Positions 13,836-25,164 of a stretch of 64,000 bases of DNA are shown here, one piece after another (position 1 is the first letter of the stretch; each line of letters starts with the position of its first letter). Source of the DNA: Hydrangea macrophylla (lineage: Eukaryota; Streptophyta; Magnoliopsida; Cornales; Hydrangeaceae); contig CM066983.1 of NCBI GenBank assembly GCA_033977485.1, positions 113,870,605 through 113,934,604 of the forward strand. Reading direction: 5' to 3'. The position numbers were made by a program, and so were the translations under genes. The notes below the pieces were generated by a model, which was not told the DNA's origin, did not search any database, and was given only the letters and a program-made list of their open reading frames with translations.

Positions 13836-15868
13836 ATATGAGAAATGATTCCGACTGATTATGGAAGATACACAAGGAGATCATGTAAGAGGAGGAAAAG
13901 CATCTTACACAGCCGAACGAGTACAGTTTCAAACATTACACTTATCACCAATCTTCTTACTGAAGACCCCTGCGGCCCTGCATCTCCAAACCAAATCACC
14001 AGACACACAAAAAAAAAAAATGAATTGCTCAAGTAACCTATTACTTATCTTCAATTTCCACAATTCCTAAGATCCCATTGAAAACTCTTCGAGAAAACAA
14101 AATAGTAGAATCATTGAAATAGAAAACAATTATTAGCACGACATAAAAAGCTCTTTTGCAGCGTAAATCTGGATATCGCATGCCAAAAGACACATCCTTA
14201 AACAAGATCTGCAGAAGCTATAAAGACACATCCTTAAACAAGATCTACAGAAGCTATGTACCTGTGGCACCAAAAAATTAACCACCTTATGAAGCAAGTT
14301 AACACAACAAAAAGTTAAACGACATACCTGCACAGTAGGTCGCGGCCCATACACGGAGCAAGAACCTTTGCTCTCTAACACTGTGAAGTAAATTTCATCT
14401 TTGGATAGCAAGATATGGGCACAATAACTCTCAAGAGGCTCAGTACTACCATAAATTATCTGTTCGGATGAGCAAAGGTCATTAGAGGAACAATGGGCTA
14501 TAACTATGACACTAGAAAGATATACCTCAGCTAATTCTTCAGCTGTTACCGACTTATTCTTTTCAAGAAGCTCAATCCAAGCAAATTCAAGCAGTGTAGG
14601 ATCCTGCACCCGAAAACAAAAATAAAATACCCAAATTTATCTATGTTCCAAGGGGTACAAAACAGTGAAACACATAGCACAGCTATCTTTCATAGTGTGG
14701 GAAGAACCAACCAAGTTATTCTGAGCTTTATGCACAAACTCTGATATCTCTGTATGGTCAAAATTTTCAACACCGGGAACGATGTAAGTAACTTGTTGTG
14801 GTTTAATGGAGGTTGTCACCCCATTCTACATCACAGAAAATGAAGAGAGCAATGAGAACAGCTGAAAACCTTTCAAGTCCTAAGCATGGAGGGGAAAGAA
14901 AGCAATGAGTTCCAACACCTAGCAACCTATTCAACATCCCGCATTAGTTGTTTCTACTAGAACCTGATCAAAGACCATCCAGTTCTTCTTGCCATCAGGT
15001 TTCTGAGCAACTGCTAGCAAAACCCTTTCAGAATCTTTCTTGAACTCCAACAGCAAACCTTTTTGCAGTGTCTGCTTGTCAAGTTTATCTTGAAGAAGCC
15101 CCCCACTGCCTGTGAACCCCAATCTGCAAGGTAATTCAATTATGCATCCTTAAACACAAATAATTCAAAGTTAATCTGAACTTACAATATAATGTGGCTG
15201 TTCAACAATGGTCTCCATGACTCACGGTTCCCATTGTAGAAAATGGGCAAAGTTTTCCCTTTTGACATATTATGACAGCTCATTTACTTGATTTCATTTC
15301 TGCGCAGCTGATACTCATAGAAGATTGAATTTCTCTTATTTTATATGTTTATCGGACATAGAGTAGACTTAAAAAATTCTTAATGCAATCGATTATTGTT
15401 CATGAAACTGATACATAAGTATACTTTAAACGCTTGCACGGTCTCACAACAAAAATACCCCCAATTTATAAATACCTTTCGATTTTACTTGATTAGTTTT
15501 TCATTCCATTTCACCAATTTGCGTATAACATATCCATAGTTCACATACAGATGAAAAAAGCAGCGTTCTTTGAAGAGGTAAGTTGACAGAACATGAACAT
15601 ACTTGCCAATTGCACGAACTCTCTTCCGTTTGCGTAAGGTTTCTAGCTCTTCCATGACAGTTTCGACGAGACTTTGAACAGAATAGCTTCGAGAACAGCC
15701 ATGGCAGAGGCGGTGTCGCTCTGACCGGAAAATTGAACACCTAAACCCTAAATTTGAGTGTCTCCGATAGTGCAAGGCCCTAAATTGGCAACGAAAGGCA
15801 GCGAGAGGTGGGGAAGAAGCGGAGCGGAAGATTGAGGAGCTGTTCACGGCGCGAGCTGTCATCGCCAT
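5448..15868 (-). CDS. RNR1: RNR1-like chloroplast 3'-5' exoribonuclease (RNase II/R family), 14 exons
   Basis: Exons (minus strand, 5' to 3'): 15868-15603, 15123-14964, 14825-14712, 14603-14526, 14459-14328, 11425-11204, 10852-10670, 9361-9299, 9160-9054, 8970-8821, 8288-8129, 7947-7555, 6779-6555, 5576-5448. All introns are GT..AG. The frame stays open for 2382 nt (793 aa), close to the ~800 aa of Arabidopsis RNR1 (EMB2730). The first ~60 residues are Ser/Arg-rich and poor in acidic residues, as expected of an organellar transit peptide. The RNB core shows AIDVDEADELDDAL (residues 398-411), with putative metal-ligand Asp400, Asp408 and Asp409, and FTSPIRRYMDL (661-671). The last ~43 residues form a short S1-like tail. 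Family knowledge: this enzyme trims chloroplast rRNA and mRNA 3' ends. In this model the exon 11 acceptor is at 8288, because the nearer AG at 8281 would create a stop. Intron 5 (about 2.9 kb) is the longest. Confidence 0.93.
9842..10003. repeat. ~80-bp imperfect tandem duplication in RNR1 intron 7
   Basis: Two adjacent units begin AACTTATGCATGCCAT at 9842 and 9926. Both continue through a GGGGTCCATTTTT block to AGTATCAACTA. The units differ by scattered substitutions and short indels. Confidence 0.8.
12072..12117. repeat. (GA)n microsatellite, RNR1 intron 5
   Basis: Uninterrupted AG/GA run of about 46 bp. It is the first of two arrays that bracket a local tandem duplication. Confidence 0.95.
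12120..12290. repeat. ~100-bp tandem duplication between GA arrays
   Basis: Units starting AAGTGGGAGGATAGCAAG at 12120 and 12222 share the downstream block CATAGGAGAAAAATGCACAA. The second unit lacks about 30 bp present in the first. The block sits exactly between two GA arrays, which suggests slippage or unequal exchange seeded by them. Open frames across it encode only Arg-Glu runs. Confidence 0.8.
12306..12358. repeat. (GA)n microsatellite, RNR1 intron 5
   Basis: GA run of about 53 bp, the right bracket of the duplication at 12120-12290. Confidence 0.95.
13067..13459. mobile_element. Tourist/PIF-Harbinger-type MITE in RNR1 intron 5
   Basis: Perfect terminal inverted repeats GACCATCTCCAATG...CATTGGAGATGGTC are flanked on both sides by TTA (13064-13066 and 13460-13462), the 3-bp target typical of PIF/Harbinger MITEs. 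The interior is built from repeated and mirrored GCCAAATTATAGCAT-like words, so the element can fold on itself. It is non-coding. Confidence 0.85.
13759..13832. repeat. (GA)n microsatellite, RNR1 intron 5
   Basis: About 74 bp of GA with one AAAG interruption near 13771. It is the longest GA array in the window. Confidence 0.95.
14187..14258. repeat. 36-bp tandem duplication just downstream of exon 5
   Basis: Two units of 36 bp (AAGACACATCCTTAAACAAG...) differ at one or two positions (TCTGCAG/TCTACAG and the last base). They lie in intron 5 about 70 bp past the exon 5 donor site. The near-identity indicates a recent duplication. Confidence 0.9.
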
Positions 15869-16264
15869 GTGCGTGCGAGAGCTAAAGGTTGAGAGCAGAA
15901 AGGTTCATGAAAGAGAGAGAAAACTGGTGATAGAGAGAGAAATAAACCCTAGAAGTGGTTTGAGGACGAGAAGCGGGTTTTGAGGATTTGATTTGTGTTT
16001 GTGGAGACCATGATACCGTTCTGAAGCAATGCGAGTCCGTTCGTTTCTTCTCTTGTCGATAAAAAGCTGAAAGCTAGTTGTAGGAGTGAAGGTTTCAGTT
16101 ACTAAAATGCCCCTTTTAGGAATTTCAGCCCCCCTTCTTTTTTTTTTTCTTTTTTTTTTCTTTTTTGGATAATTATATACTCCGTATTAGTTCTGTATTC
16201 ACTTTTCGAAAAAACCATGTGATGTGGTACTTGTAAAACTGTTTAGATTTTTTTTCAAAAAATA

Positions 16265-16818
16265 AGATCTAATTGTACTTTATACCCTTATAATATACTC
16301 ATGTCTTCAATTAGATACATGTTTTTTTTTTTTCCCGTTGAACCCTTGAACTTCAAAATTTCATTCAATTAGATTCAAAGTGTGATGTTGTTGGCTTAAA
16401 TTAGAAAAAATTGTTACATGAGTTGAGTGTAAGGCTGTCCTGCCACAGGTTAGATTAAGACAGACGAAGGAGAATGTGAATGGTGTGAAAAATCGAATTC
16501 ATTCAGATCCAAAATCGCATTAACCGAGATCCAAAATCATATTCAATCAGATTCAAAATCGTATTAACTCAAATCTGAAATGGCATTGCTTTCGCACCAT
16601 TTACAATCTTCTTCGTTTGTCTTAACATAACCTGTGATAGGTAAGCATTATGTGTAATTCACGTGACAATTTTCATTAATTTAAGCCAACGGTAACAGAC
16701 TTTGGGTCTGATTGAATGAAATTTTGAAGTTTAAGGGTTCAATTGAAAATAAAAAAAGAATATGTATCCAATTGAAAACACGGGTATAGTATAAGGGCGT
16801 GAAGTGCAATTAGGCCCA
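16265..16818. mobile_element. Foldback element with long inverted arms (~220 bp each)
   Basis: The left arm (GATCTAATTGTACTTTATAC... to about 16495) is mirrored by the right arm (about 16595-16818, ending GTGCAATTAGGCCC). Matching pairs include CATTCAATTAGATTCAAAGT versus its mirrored right-arm counterpart near 16695-16720, and CAGGTTAGATTAAGACAGACGAAG versus CTTCGTTTGTCTTAACATAACCTG. A short spacer of AAATCG/AGATCC-type repeats lies between the arms. There is no open frame and no clear target duplication. A Mutator-like or generic foldback MITE is possible. It lies between the two genes, upstream of RNR1. Confidence 0.75.
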
Positions 16819-16859
16819 AAAATAAAAATAAAAAATAAACAACAAATCTAAAATTGGTC

Positions 16860-17600
16860 AAAAATATTAACACTTAACCCCCTTGCGAGATTAATTATGT
16901 AATCCTCTGGAGACAATGCTGTCATTTAAACCATCTATGTGGGGCTATTTTTTAACACTTAACCCTTTCAGAGGTTAATTTGGGGGTTAATTGCCTATGT
17001 GGGGTTAATTTTGACTCCTAAAACTCTCCTATGTGGGGTTAATTTTAAAACTTAATTTGAGGCTTTTGACTCTTGAGAGAAATTTTAATAGTTTCACTTT
17101 AATGCAAAACTACAAGGAGTTAAGAGTCCTTTTTTGAACCGTAGGGGGTAAAGCGAAAATGGCTTGGATAAAATGTAATTAACCTTTTTATTTTTAAGCA
17201 CTTTTGTTTATTTTCTGTTTTTATTCATAATTAATTAGGTTCAAATGAAATATCCCAAAGTGCAATTGATCATTTTTCTTAAAAACCAAACAAATTTTTT
17301 GCATTTTATAAATAGAAAATAAATTTCGTTAGATTATAGAGTTTGGAAAATTAAATACAGAAAATGTTGTCATATAAACTGTAAAATGCGTAAACTAACT
17401 TCCAATTAACAATGTTATTTAGAATAATTTTGGTTTATTCCAGGTGCCATTAAAAATGATAGTAATAAGAAGAAAAAGAAAGGCACTCTTGTTCTTGCTC
17501 ATTTTTCACAAAGAAACTTTTTCATTAGAAAAATTCAAAATCCCAAAATCTCTTTTTGTGCTTATTCTCAAGGCATTTTGATTGTATCAATATTTCTTAC
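16860..17600. other. Intergenic AT-rich DNA with repeated TATGTGGGGTTAATTTT words
   Basis: The phrase CTATGTGGGGTTAATTTT (or CTATGTGGGGCTA) recurs near 16937, 17000 and 17029. No gene, RNA or element boundary is recognised. Confidence 0.4.
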
Positions 17601-17602
17601 AT

Positions 17603-17681
17603 GAGTAATACTTGGGACACAACCATTCACACAAGTTGTGTAGAAAAAATTGTGTGAATGATTGTGTCTCAAGTATTACTC
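17603..17681. mobile_element. Short palindromic MITE (family A, copy 1)
   Basis: GAGTAATACTTGGGACACAA is mirrored almost perfectly by TTGTGTCTCAAGTATTACTC, with a ~14-bp loop after further pairing. The same termini occur at 52287-52460, which supports a dispersed MITE family. It lies just downstream of the rhomboid gene's stop codon and may be part of its 3' region. Confidence 0.75.
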
Positions 17682-17810
17682 AACTTACCTAGGAAACTTG
17701 TATATTTACAAGAACCCAATCAACAAAGCCAAATTACAATAAACAGAGATAGGGTGTTAAGTTTCAGAAATCCATATGTACTAGCTTCATCCCAAGGTGT
17801 TTGTGTAAAA

Positions 17811-20800
17811 TCAACGGCAAAGCCGAGTGCACATCCCCTGGATCTGTGAAGTTGTTACATTCAGCAATGAATATGTGTTGGATTTTCCGTTGCTGGAGCA
17901 CGTTAAGGTGAGCTGGTCTCCTATTTGGTCCGACTGCGAAAATGAAATCAAGTTCATGCGCATATCGATCAAAATTACATGAACAAAACATAATAACTCT
18001 CCTTTCAATTATGTGATTTGACTTATAACTCAATCTTGCATAGAGAACAAATTTGAATAATGAAGGACAAGGCACTGACTATTGATCTCAACAATTGGGT
18101 TCTGATATACTTTGAAAATTGCCAAAACATTACAATCTAATCAGACTCCAATAGGATACAAAGTGCAAAAACCCGCGAGGTCTCTAGACTCTCTACTATA
18201 GGAGTTTCCTTATTCTTTCTTCTTTTTTTAAAAAATTTCCTTAATTTGAAGCCTAGAGTATACTTGTATGAAACACTTGAGTACATAGTGGTTTAGATGC
18301 TTCTTATGTGAAATACAAAAATTTCCTTTAGGCTATGTTTGGTTTGTAGATTTAGAGAAGGAAAAGGAAAAGGGAAGGCAAACAAGAAGGAAATCTGTCT
18401 CCCGTGTGTTTTCTTCCATGTATAAATAACATTTGAAACCAAAAAATTTCAAATTACAATTCCTACTCAAAGAAAGTGACCGAGAAAAATTCAAGAAAAT
18501 TCAATTTATTTTCACTTCCGTCCTATTTTTCTCAATATTTGCCCTATTAACCAAACAAAGAAAAATATACTTCTCCAATCTCCACGTTCTCTTTTCCTTT
18601 CATTCCATAAACTCATGAACCAAACAGTACCTTAACATGGTGAACAAGTGGTCAAGAATTAAAATCATTGTTTCAGCTTCCACAACAGGACTAATGCATT
18701 GAAGTTTCCAACAAGATAGAAGTAAACAAATAAGCCACCATTACTTACCAAGCAGGAGACGGCCTGTGTATTGCAGCTCCAATGTGATGTAGGAACACAA
18801 GTCAAATAATGGCACCAAGAACAGTGATCATTTGCATCGACCCCTCGGAGGACCATAACAAGGCCAACAGCAAACCTGTTAAAATTAGCATATCCGATTA
18901 AGCCAGGATTTGTCACCCGAGGTACACGATTATTAATCTAATGTACTAAACGGGAAAATTAGGAGGCTCCAACTTGGCACTTTGGAGGTCAGTAAAAACA
19001 GACACACATTCAGAGGCTTACCAGACTATTAGAAGGACCAAAGAAAGAATCCACAATATGCATTGATATATCTTGAATTTAGGTTTAGTTGAATTTGAAG
19101 AGTATCCCAGACGAGCATATCTTTGGCTAACCCATCCAAATTGGGGGCGGATCAGAAACACAAACCCAAGAAGAAAACCGGAAACGAACCCTCCACTATG
19201 AGCGAAGTTGTCCACATGTGGTAGGATCCCCACTGCCAGATTGACCACGATAATGACCACGAGAGTCAACAATGCTGCTACCTAAAGATACATATCCGAA
19301 ACTATGAGGTGATTGGGACTTAATATATATACCCCATTTGTATCATTTTATTTAGGATTTTTTAGATATTTGAGTCCGTTTAGCAAAAACCTTTTCACTG
19401 CTTTTTCAAACCTCGAATGCACTTGAACTTGAAAAAACAACTTAAACCAGAAGCATCAATTTGCTACTTTTCAAAATCTCTTATACCCACAGCAATACCA
19501 AACAGGTTCTGAGAGTGAGAATTCGTACAAAAGCATATATTTAAGAGCAGAAAGTAATACCTTATTAACATATGTGCTCCAATTAGTGATAAGTTCAGAA
19601 AGCATGCCTCCGAGTAATCCAAAAAGAGCACCAGAAGCACCAACAGATATATATGACTGAATAAAAAGAGCAGATAATATACTCCCACCCAGTCCGGAAA
19701 TGAGATATAGCAAGCCAATTCGTACTGTAATAGGCAACTCAAGAAATGGGTAACCAATATAAGTTAGAGCAAGCTGACATTGCAAGTGATCCATATCTCA
19801 TATAAGTGATTCTGAGCATTAACATACCAGTAATTCCACTAAATACAAGCAGAGGTTCAAAATGTCCAACCCATAGGTCTGACTCATTGGTATCAAAAAG
19901 TCCAAAAATATCTGAAGTGCCCTCAACTAGAAAATGATACGAGTTCAAGACAAATGCTTCCCCAAGACCTTCCTAAGGGCTCAAAGGCCAGCCTCACCCT
20001 CCCGGTCAGAGGGAGCAGGGGGCTCTAGTTTTCGGGAATAGAGCAAACTCAAGTGAACAAGGAAGACTTCATGCAGACAAATTACCAAAACTCATGGAAA
20101 ACAGAAGACCTGTAGAAGCTGTATAGATACTAAATCTTTAAACCTAGAGTAGGCGATATTTGATATTGCACTGGCCAAAAAATTGGGATTCTAGACAAAA
20201 TTGAAATGTAAACATGCGCAAATGCTTTGTACTTCACAATTGGGAAATAAATTACAGTGTGTCAATGTTCAAAATTAGCATCAGTTTAAACATGTTAAAT
20301 TAAAAACTTTTAATGATTTTATCACCAATGAAACCATCCGGAAAAACTAGCACTTTGATGCCTTCTAGAACTTAAAATGAATATTCACGACATAATGCAC
20401 TAAGGCTTAGTTTGGCCCCCACGTGGTGCTTCTCCTTTTTTAAAGCTCAATTTCATGTTAATTCATTTGATAACTAGTTTATGAGCTTTGCAAAAATTGA
20501 ACTTAGGGCTTTTTTGGAGGGAGCTTTTAAAAGCTCTAGAATGGAGCTTTTAAAAGCTCAAAGTTGCTTTTTGGTTTCATGATGTCTTTTTGAAGAGTAG
20601 TATGTCACTTGTATAAAATTATCAAAGAACTTAGTAATAAATTTCATAAGCTCCTTTTAAAAAGCCACGTGGGGGCCAAACTAAGCCTAACTAGTCTCTG
20701 TTTGATGGACCTATCTAGCTTTTGTCTTGTTTTCATTTTTCTTTTGATTGGTATGGATTATCTTCTCTCTTTGCCTTTGGCCTTAGATAGTCCTCCATCC

Positions 20801-22738
20801 CATGCTTGTGTAGTTCTCTATGCCTTTTGAGTTCAATGTATTACCTGGGGTATGCCCCTTGTTTTGTACATTGCCTATTGGCCTTTTCTTCTTATTTAAT
20901 TAACTATTTCCCAGGAAAGGGGAAAAAAAAAAGAAGAAGAAGAAGAAAAAGCTAGAAGCAACCAAGTAAAAAAAAAAAGAGAACCAAAAGCGGACCTCTT
21001 TGATAACCAACACACTTGATGAATTAGGAATTAAAGTGGAAAAGGAGCAAAAGTTCAGATGTACAGACAATTGATCGAATTGCCCATACAACCATTGACA
21101 CACGTAGATAACTGAAATTGAGAGAGAGAGAAAATGACTTGAAGGCATGAACGCAGCAAACCACGGTTAAATCATGGATATTACTAGCAAATTGAGAAAG
21201 CAGCAAATAAGAAAGAAATTTTTTTTTTTTAAAAATAGCAGCATCAATTGGGAACGTTTTTGTTTAATAAGGAGATATATCAACATAACACAAGCCATGT
21301 GTGCTAAAAAAGCATGTTTTCCAGTGCACTTTCTAGCTGATATCAAACAAAATGTTAAACCTTCCTAACAGATATCGAGTGACTCATGTGAATTTTTGAG
21401 CAAAATTACGTAGGCTTGCCTCATTTCCCTTCAATATTCTGACATTCACGTCTGCTAAGCAATCTAAAATATTATATGTAGGAAATTGAACTAGTAGCTA
21501 ACAGCTTAAACTTGAAATTTGTATACTGCATCTTTTATCCGTGCGCATCATACCCTCTCACATAACTATAATATGCTGATGGCTACAATCTTAGTTTTAT
21601 TTCAAAAAAAATAATGGTTGGTGAGTGCATCGAGACAGTAATGAATGAAAATGTGAGATCTTAATACATACCAAACCCGAATTCTTGCTCAAGCAGGATG
21701 CCAATGACTAAAAGACTCAACATATTGGCCAGCAAATGGAAAACACCACCATGTAACCAAATGCAAGTGATAAGGCGCCATCCCTGGTGTTTGTGAACCA
21801 CTTTATTCACATCTAAGGCCCCCATCTTCTCTAGCCTAAAGAAGCAAACATTCAACAGCTACTTAGATGTAACAACTACCATTATATATTCATAAATCTA
21901 TACTTCGTGCACAAACAGAAATTAACAGGTTACAGAATGGTTAACTTTACATATATGTATTGATATATGTATTTTGGTACGTGTCTTTGACGCAATGTGG
22001 GCAGGTGTACTCTGAGGGCAAAAGGAGAGTCCATGTAACATATACCATACGCCTAATTCTTTAGCCATCGACATCCTATGCCGGTTTTATGCACATGTTT
22101 TGGTGAATTTAGAAAGTCAAAGTAACACACAATAAAAGCTTCAGGTTCCAGATATAGCCACATAAATTTAGCATATATATATATGAGCTACACTACACCA
22201 GATCAAATATTTGAGTTCCACCCTATCATTGACAAAGATCTTCTGTTGTAACTAGGAATTACCCCCCCGAAAATTCCACATTTTGACAATAATTTCAGTT
22301 TCTTACAGCAGAACCGCTGTCTAAGGGACCCAAAAAATGCACAAAATCTATTCAACCTGCTTGAAAAAAATGATGAAGAAGAAGAGCTTACGCAGAAGAT
22401 GAAGGACCGAGAAGAGGGTTCTCTTTAAAGGGTTGAAATGAGAACCTTCCCAAAAACCCAGCAAAGCAAGAAGCTGAATTCTTGGGGCAATTATTGACGT
22501 ACATGCTGATTGCGAACATCACAATATTGGCAATTACAAAAACAGGTATCAACCAGGGGACCCATTTCTTAAAATTCTTGATTTCTCGACAAACAACCGG
22601 ATTCGCAGCAGACGACGGCTGTGGCTGTGGCGGCGTTGGCGTTGGCGTTTCTACCTCCGCCGGGTGGTGGATCACATTGGCGCCTCGGCTTGAGTGCACT
22701 CTAATCTGAATTTCCGGCAGAGAATCTGGACCCATCAT
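17811..22738 (-). CDS. Rhomboid intramembrane serine protease (plant RBL1/RBL2 type), 6 exons
   Basis: Exons (minus, 5' to 3'): 22738-22392, 21835-21672, 19724-19561, 19281-19022, 18875-18749, 17933-17811. All junctions are GT..AG. The frame is open for 1185 nt (394 aa), near the ~390 aa of Arabidopsis RBL1. An N-terminal cytosolic Pro-rich segment is followed by a first membrane helix (about residues 59-81). The conserved [20 protein letters not shown] block lies in exon 2. Catalytic Ser201 sits in GASGALFG and His253 in DNFAHSGGF, so the dyad is complete. A Cys-rich lumenal domain follows the last helix (exons 5-6). Family knowledge: plant RBLs cleave membrane proteins within the bilayer, mainly in the Golgi. 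Substrates are mostly unknown. Start uncertainty: two consecutive ATGs (22738, 22735), and an in-frame ATG at 22771 would add 11 residues. Confidence 0.93.
18331..18631. mobile_element. Tourist-type MITE in rhomboid intron 5
   Basis: GGCTATGTTTGGTTTGTAGA and CATGAACCAAACAGTACC are imperfect inverted ends, flanked by TTA at 18328-18330 and 18632-18634. The GG-N-GTTTGG start and TTA target match PIF/Harbinger (Tourist) MITEs. It is non-coding. Confidence 0.7.
20404..20687. mobile_element. Tourist-type MITE in rhomboid intron 2
   Basis: Ends GGCTTAGTTTGGCCCCCACG and its exact complement are flanked by TAA (20401-20403 and 20688-20690). The centre contains mirrored GAGCTTTTAAAAGCTC palindromes. 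The perfect ends suggest fairly recent insertion. Confidence 0.85.
20701..20890 (+). mobile_element. LINE-like 3' end (tentative)
   Basis: The block CCATGCTTGTGTAGTT...GGCCTTTTCTTCTTAT resembles, on the opposite strand, the stretch at 36868-37036 that ends in an A-tract. A repeated 3' terminus with an A-rich tail suggests a non-LTR retrotransposon. No reverse transcriptase is visible, so the identity is inferred only. Confidence 0.3.
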
Positions 22739-23464
22739 TTGAATTTGAAATCGAAGTAAAACAAACCCCAATGATCAATACGAAAATCAGACTAACAATC
22801 ATTTCTGGGAATTTTTGAAAATGAAGGTTTTGGGTGTCTCAGAGTTCAACAGAGCTTCGACAAGTTAAGTTAAGAATTCACAATCACAGCATTAATTGCC
22901 ATGCGATACGGAAGGTACCGATTGTCTCTGCCGGCGGAGAGACGCTAACGTGTTTCTTATGAATTACACTTCATTATGCTTGTCGTTTTCATCTTTCTCA
23001 CCCTTTTCATATTGGACGCATTTACTTCACGGAGCATTATGTTTGATGCAAAATCATCAATTTTGAAAGAGACGCTTGGTTTTTCGTAACGTGAAGATAC
23101 TGTACACTTCCTTCTTTTTTTTTTTTTTTTTTTGTGCGCTTGGAAAGCTTTTGTTTCTGTTAATTGTTTCTCCGTCCCTTTGTTTTGGATAAACAAGGTA
23201 CACTTTTCACTTTAGAGCATATGGTGGTGGAGAGGCTTTTTTCTCACCCTTTCCTCGTCTAAGCATCCAGTCATTGATATGTGTTTCATATGCATTCCAG
23301 TCATTATGATAATGCATGGAATAAATATGACTCGAGTTATTGAGCAAAAATGCTTTCCATCGCTAGTGTTGGAGAAATTAAGCTAGTTTACCTACGACGG
23401 TTCACACTGTAGTTGGTAGGGAAATTTTGGATAGTGGCCCCCGTTTGTTGTTAACTAAATACAT
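22739..23464. other. Upstream region of the rhomboid gene
   Basis: This stretch lies between the rhomboid start codon and the hAT element, so it should hold the promoter and 5' UTR. No unambiguous TATA box is picked out. A pyrimidine tract lies at 23111-23131. Confidence 0.5.
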
Positions 23465-24030
23465 TAGGGCTGTAAGAAATTTTTGCCAGACCGAATCGAC
23501 CGATCAGAACCGACCAATTCTGTCGATTTTGGTCGGTCCTAAGTCCCCATGATCGGTCTGCGATTTTCAAAATTTTATTTTCGAAAGTGACGGTCGGTTC
23601 TCGGTTTTCATTAAAAAAAAAAAAAAAAAAAATCGACCGACCGAAAACCGACCGTCACTCAACATACATTTAAGTTTTTTTACATATATGATATAATAAT
23701 ATAATATATTTATTATATTTATACCATATATAAATACTCTCTTACAAAATGTGAAACCTAGCCTCCATCTCAAATTTCATTTGAGTTTTGACAGAGAGCA
23801 GTGAGAAGAGATTTGAGAAACAAAGGTCCACTCAACCCTAACCTCCATGCTCCAACGGTTAGCCACTCAACACCACCTTACCCTCCGGCCACCACAGGTC
23901 CACGGCACCACCACCTAACCCTCCTAGATCTGGCAGTCGCAACCACCCCCTCACCCTCCTCCTCCGGCGCCGGACTGTTCTCGGTTCAGGTATGTCCGTA
24001 TGTGTATATAACTATATATATATGTATGTA

Positions 24031-24117
24031 TATATTGATCTCTCTCTCTATCTCTTTGACTCTCTTGATCTCTCTCTCTCTATCTCTCTGACCCTCTTGA
24101 TCTCTCTCTGACTCTCT
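24031..24117. repeat. CT-rich microsatellite (GATCTCTCTCT)n inside the hAT element
   Basis: Irregular CTCT runs are separated by TTGAT or TGAC. They lie in the 5' non-coding part of the element, before the transposase region. Confidence 0.8.
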
Positions 24118-25164
24118 CGGGGTAAAGGCAATGAAAACTCTAGAGAACCAAATGTCAGTCATATAAATTCCAATGGACCAACAAACTATCTACTAGTAAC
24201 TAGAGTTTCTACAAAAAGCAACTACTATTATAATACACATGTATACTCGAAAATGTAAGATTACAACTTGTCCCATTTTGGTTGGGTGTTGAGGCAACTA
24301 ATATTTAAACTTTGTTTTTGTTTTGGTTATTTCAGAATCAAGCCATTACCAACCCAAGGTATGGACCCCTTTTCCTAGTTATTTTTATTTTTTCCCCCTT
24401 CTTCTCAATTTTGGATGGAAAATTTATTGTTGTGATAGAGAACTACTTGTATTTGTTATCATTGATGAATATGACCAATTTTTGGTTTTCAAATTTAGCT
24501 ACTGCTAGTCTGCTATGATACCAATGATACATTTATAATTTTTCAATTCATCACTTTGATCCACAAGTTCTGAAATCGTGTTAATTTGGGACTTAATTAA
24601 ATGTAGAAAATGCAGGGCTCAAAGTGCAATATCGCTAAAAATACAAGGTACTAAAACATTTTTTACCCTTTTTTTTTTACCCCAATGACTGAAATGAATA
24701 CCATGAGATATTTTTGTCCTCCTATTTTTGGGGGAAAAGCTAATGATTGCTATTGTGTTTGAAAAAAAAAAACAGATTGCCAAATTTGGGGCAATATTTT
24801 GAATGCATCTTTTGTTGTTCTAAAGACATTGCATAATAAATGCCATATTATTTTGTGGCAAATTTGAAATATTGATAGCAAACAAAATAAAGAAAAATAA
24901 TTTCATGCAATCTCACTCTTAAATTGTTCCCTCTTGTTTATTTCATGACTTAAGGCCCTTAATTTTTATACCGATTTTAATTGAGGACAACCATTAACAT
25001 ATAATCACTTGGTTTGTGATAGTGAAATTAGGGGCAAAAATTAGTGTCCCATTTTATCAAGTTTCTGTTTATTCATTTGTTAGTGTCCAACAAATGATGT
25101 TTCTGTTTATTTTTATGATATTTCTCATTCTTTTTTTTTGCTAATCTCTTATGTATAATAGTAG

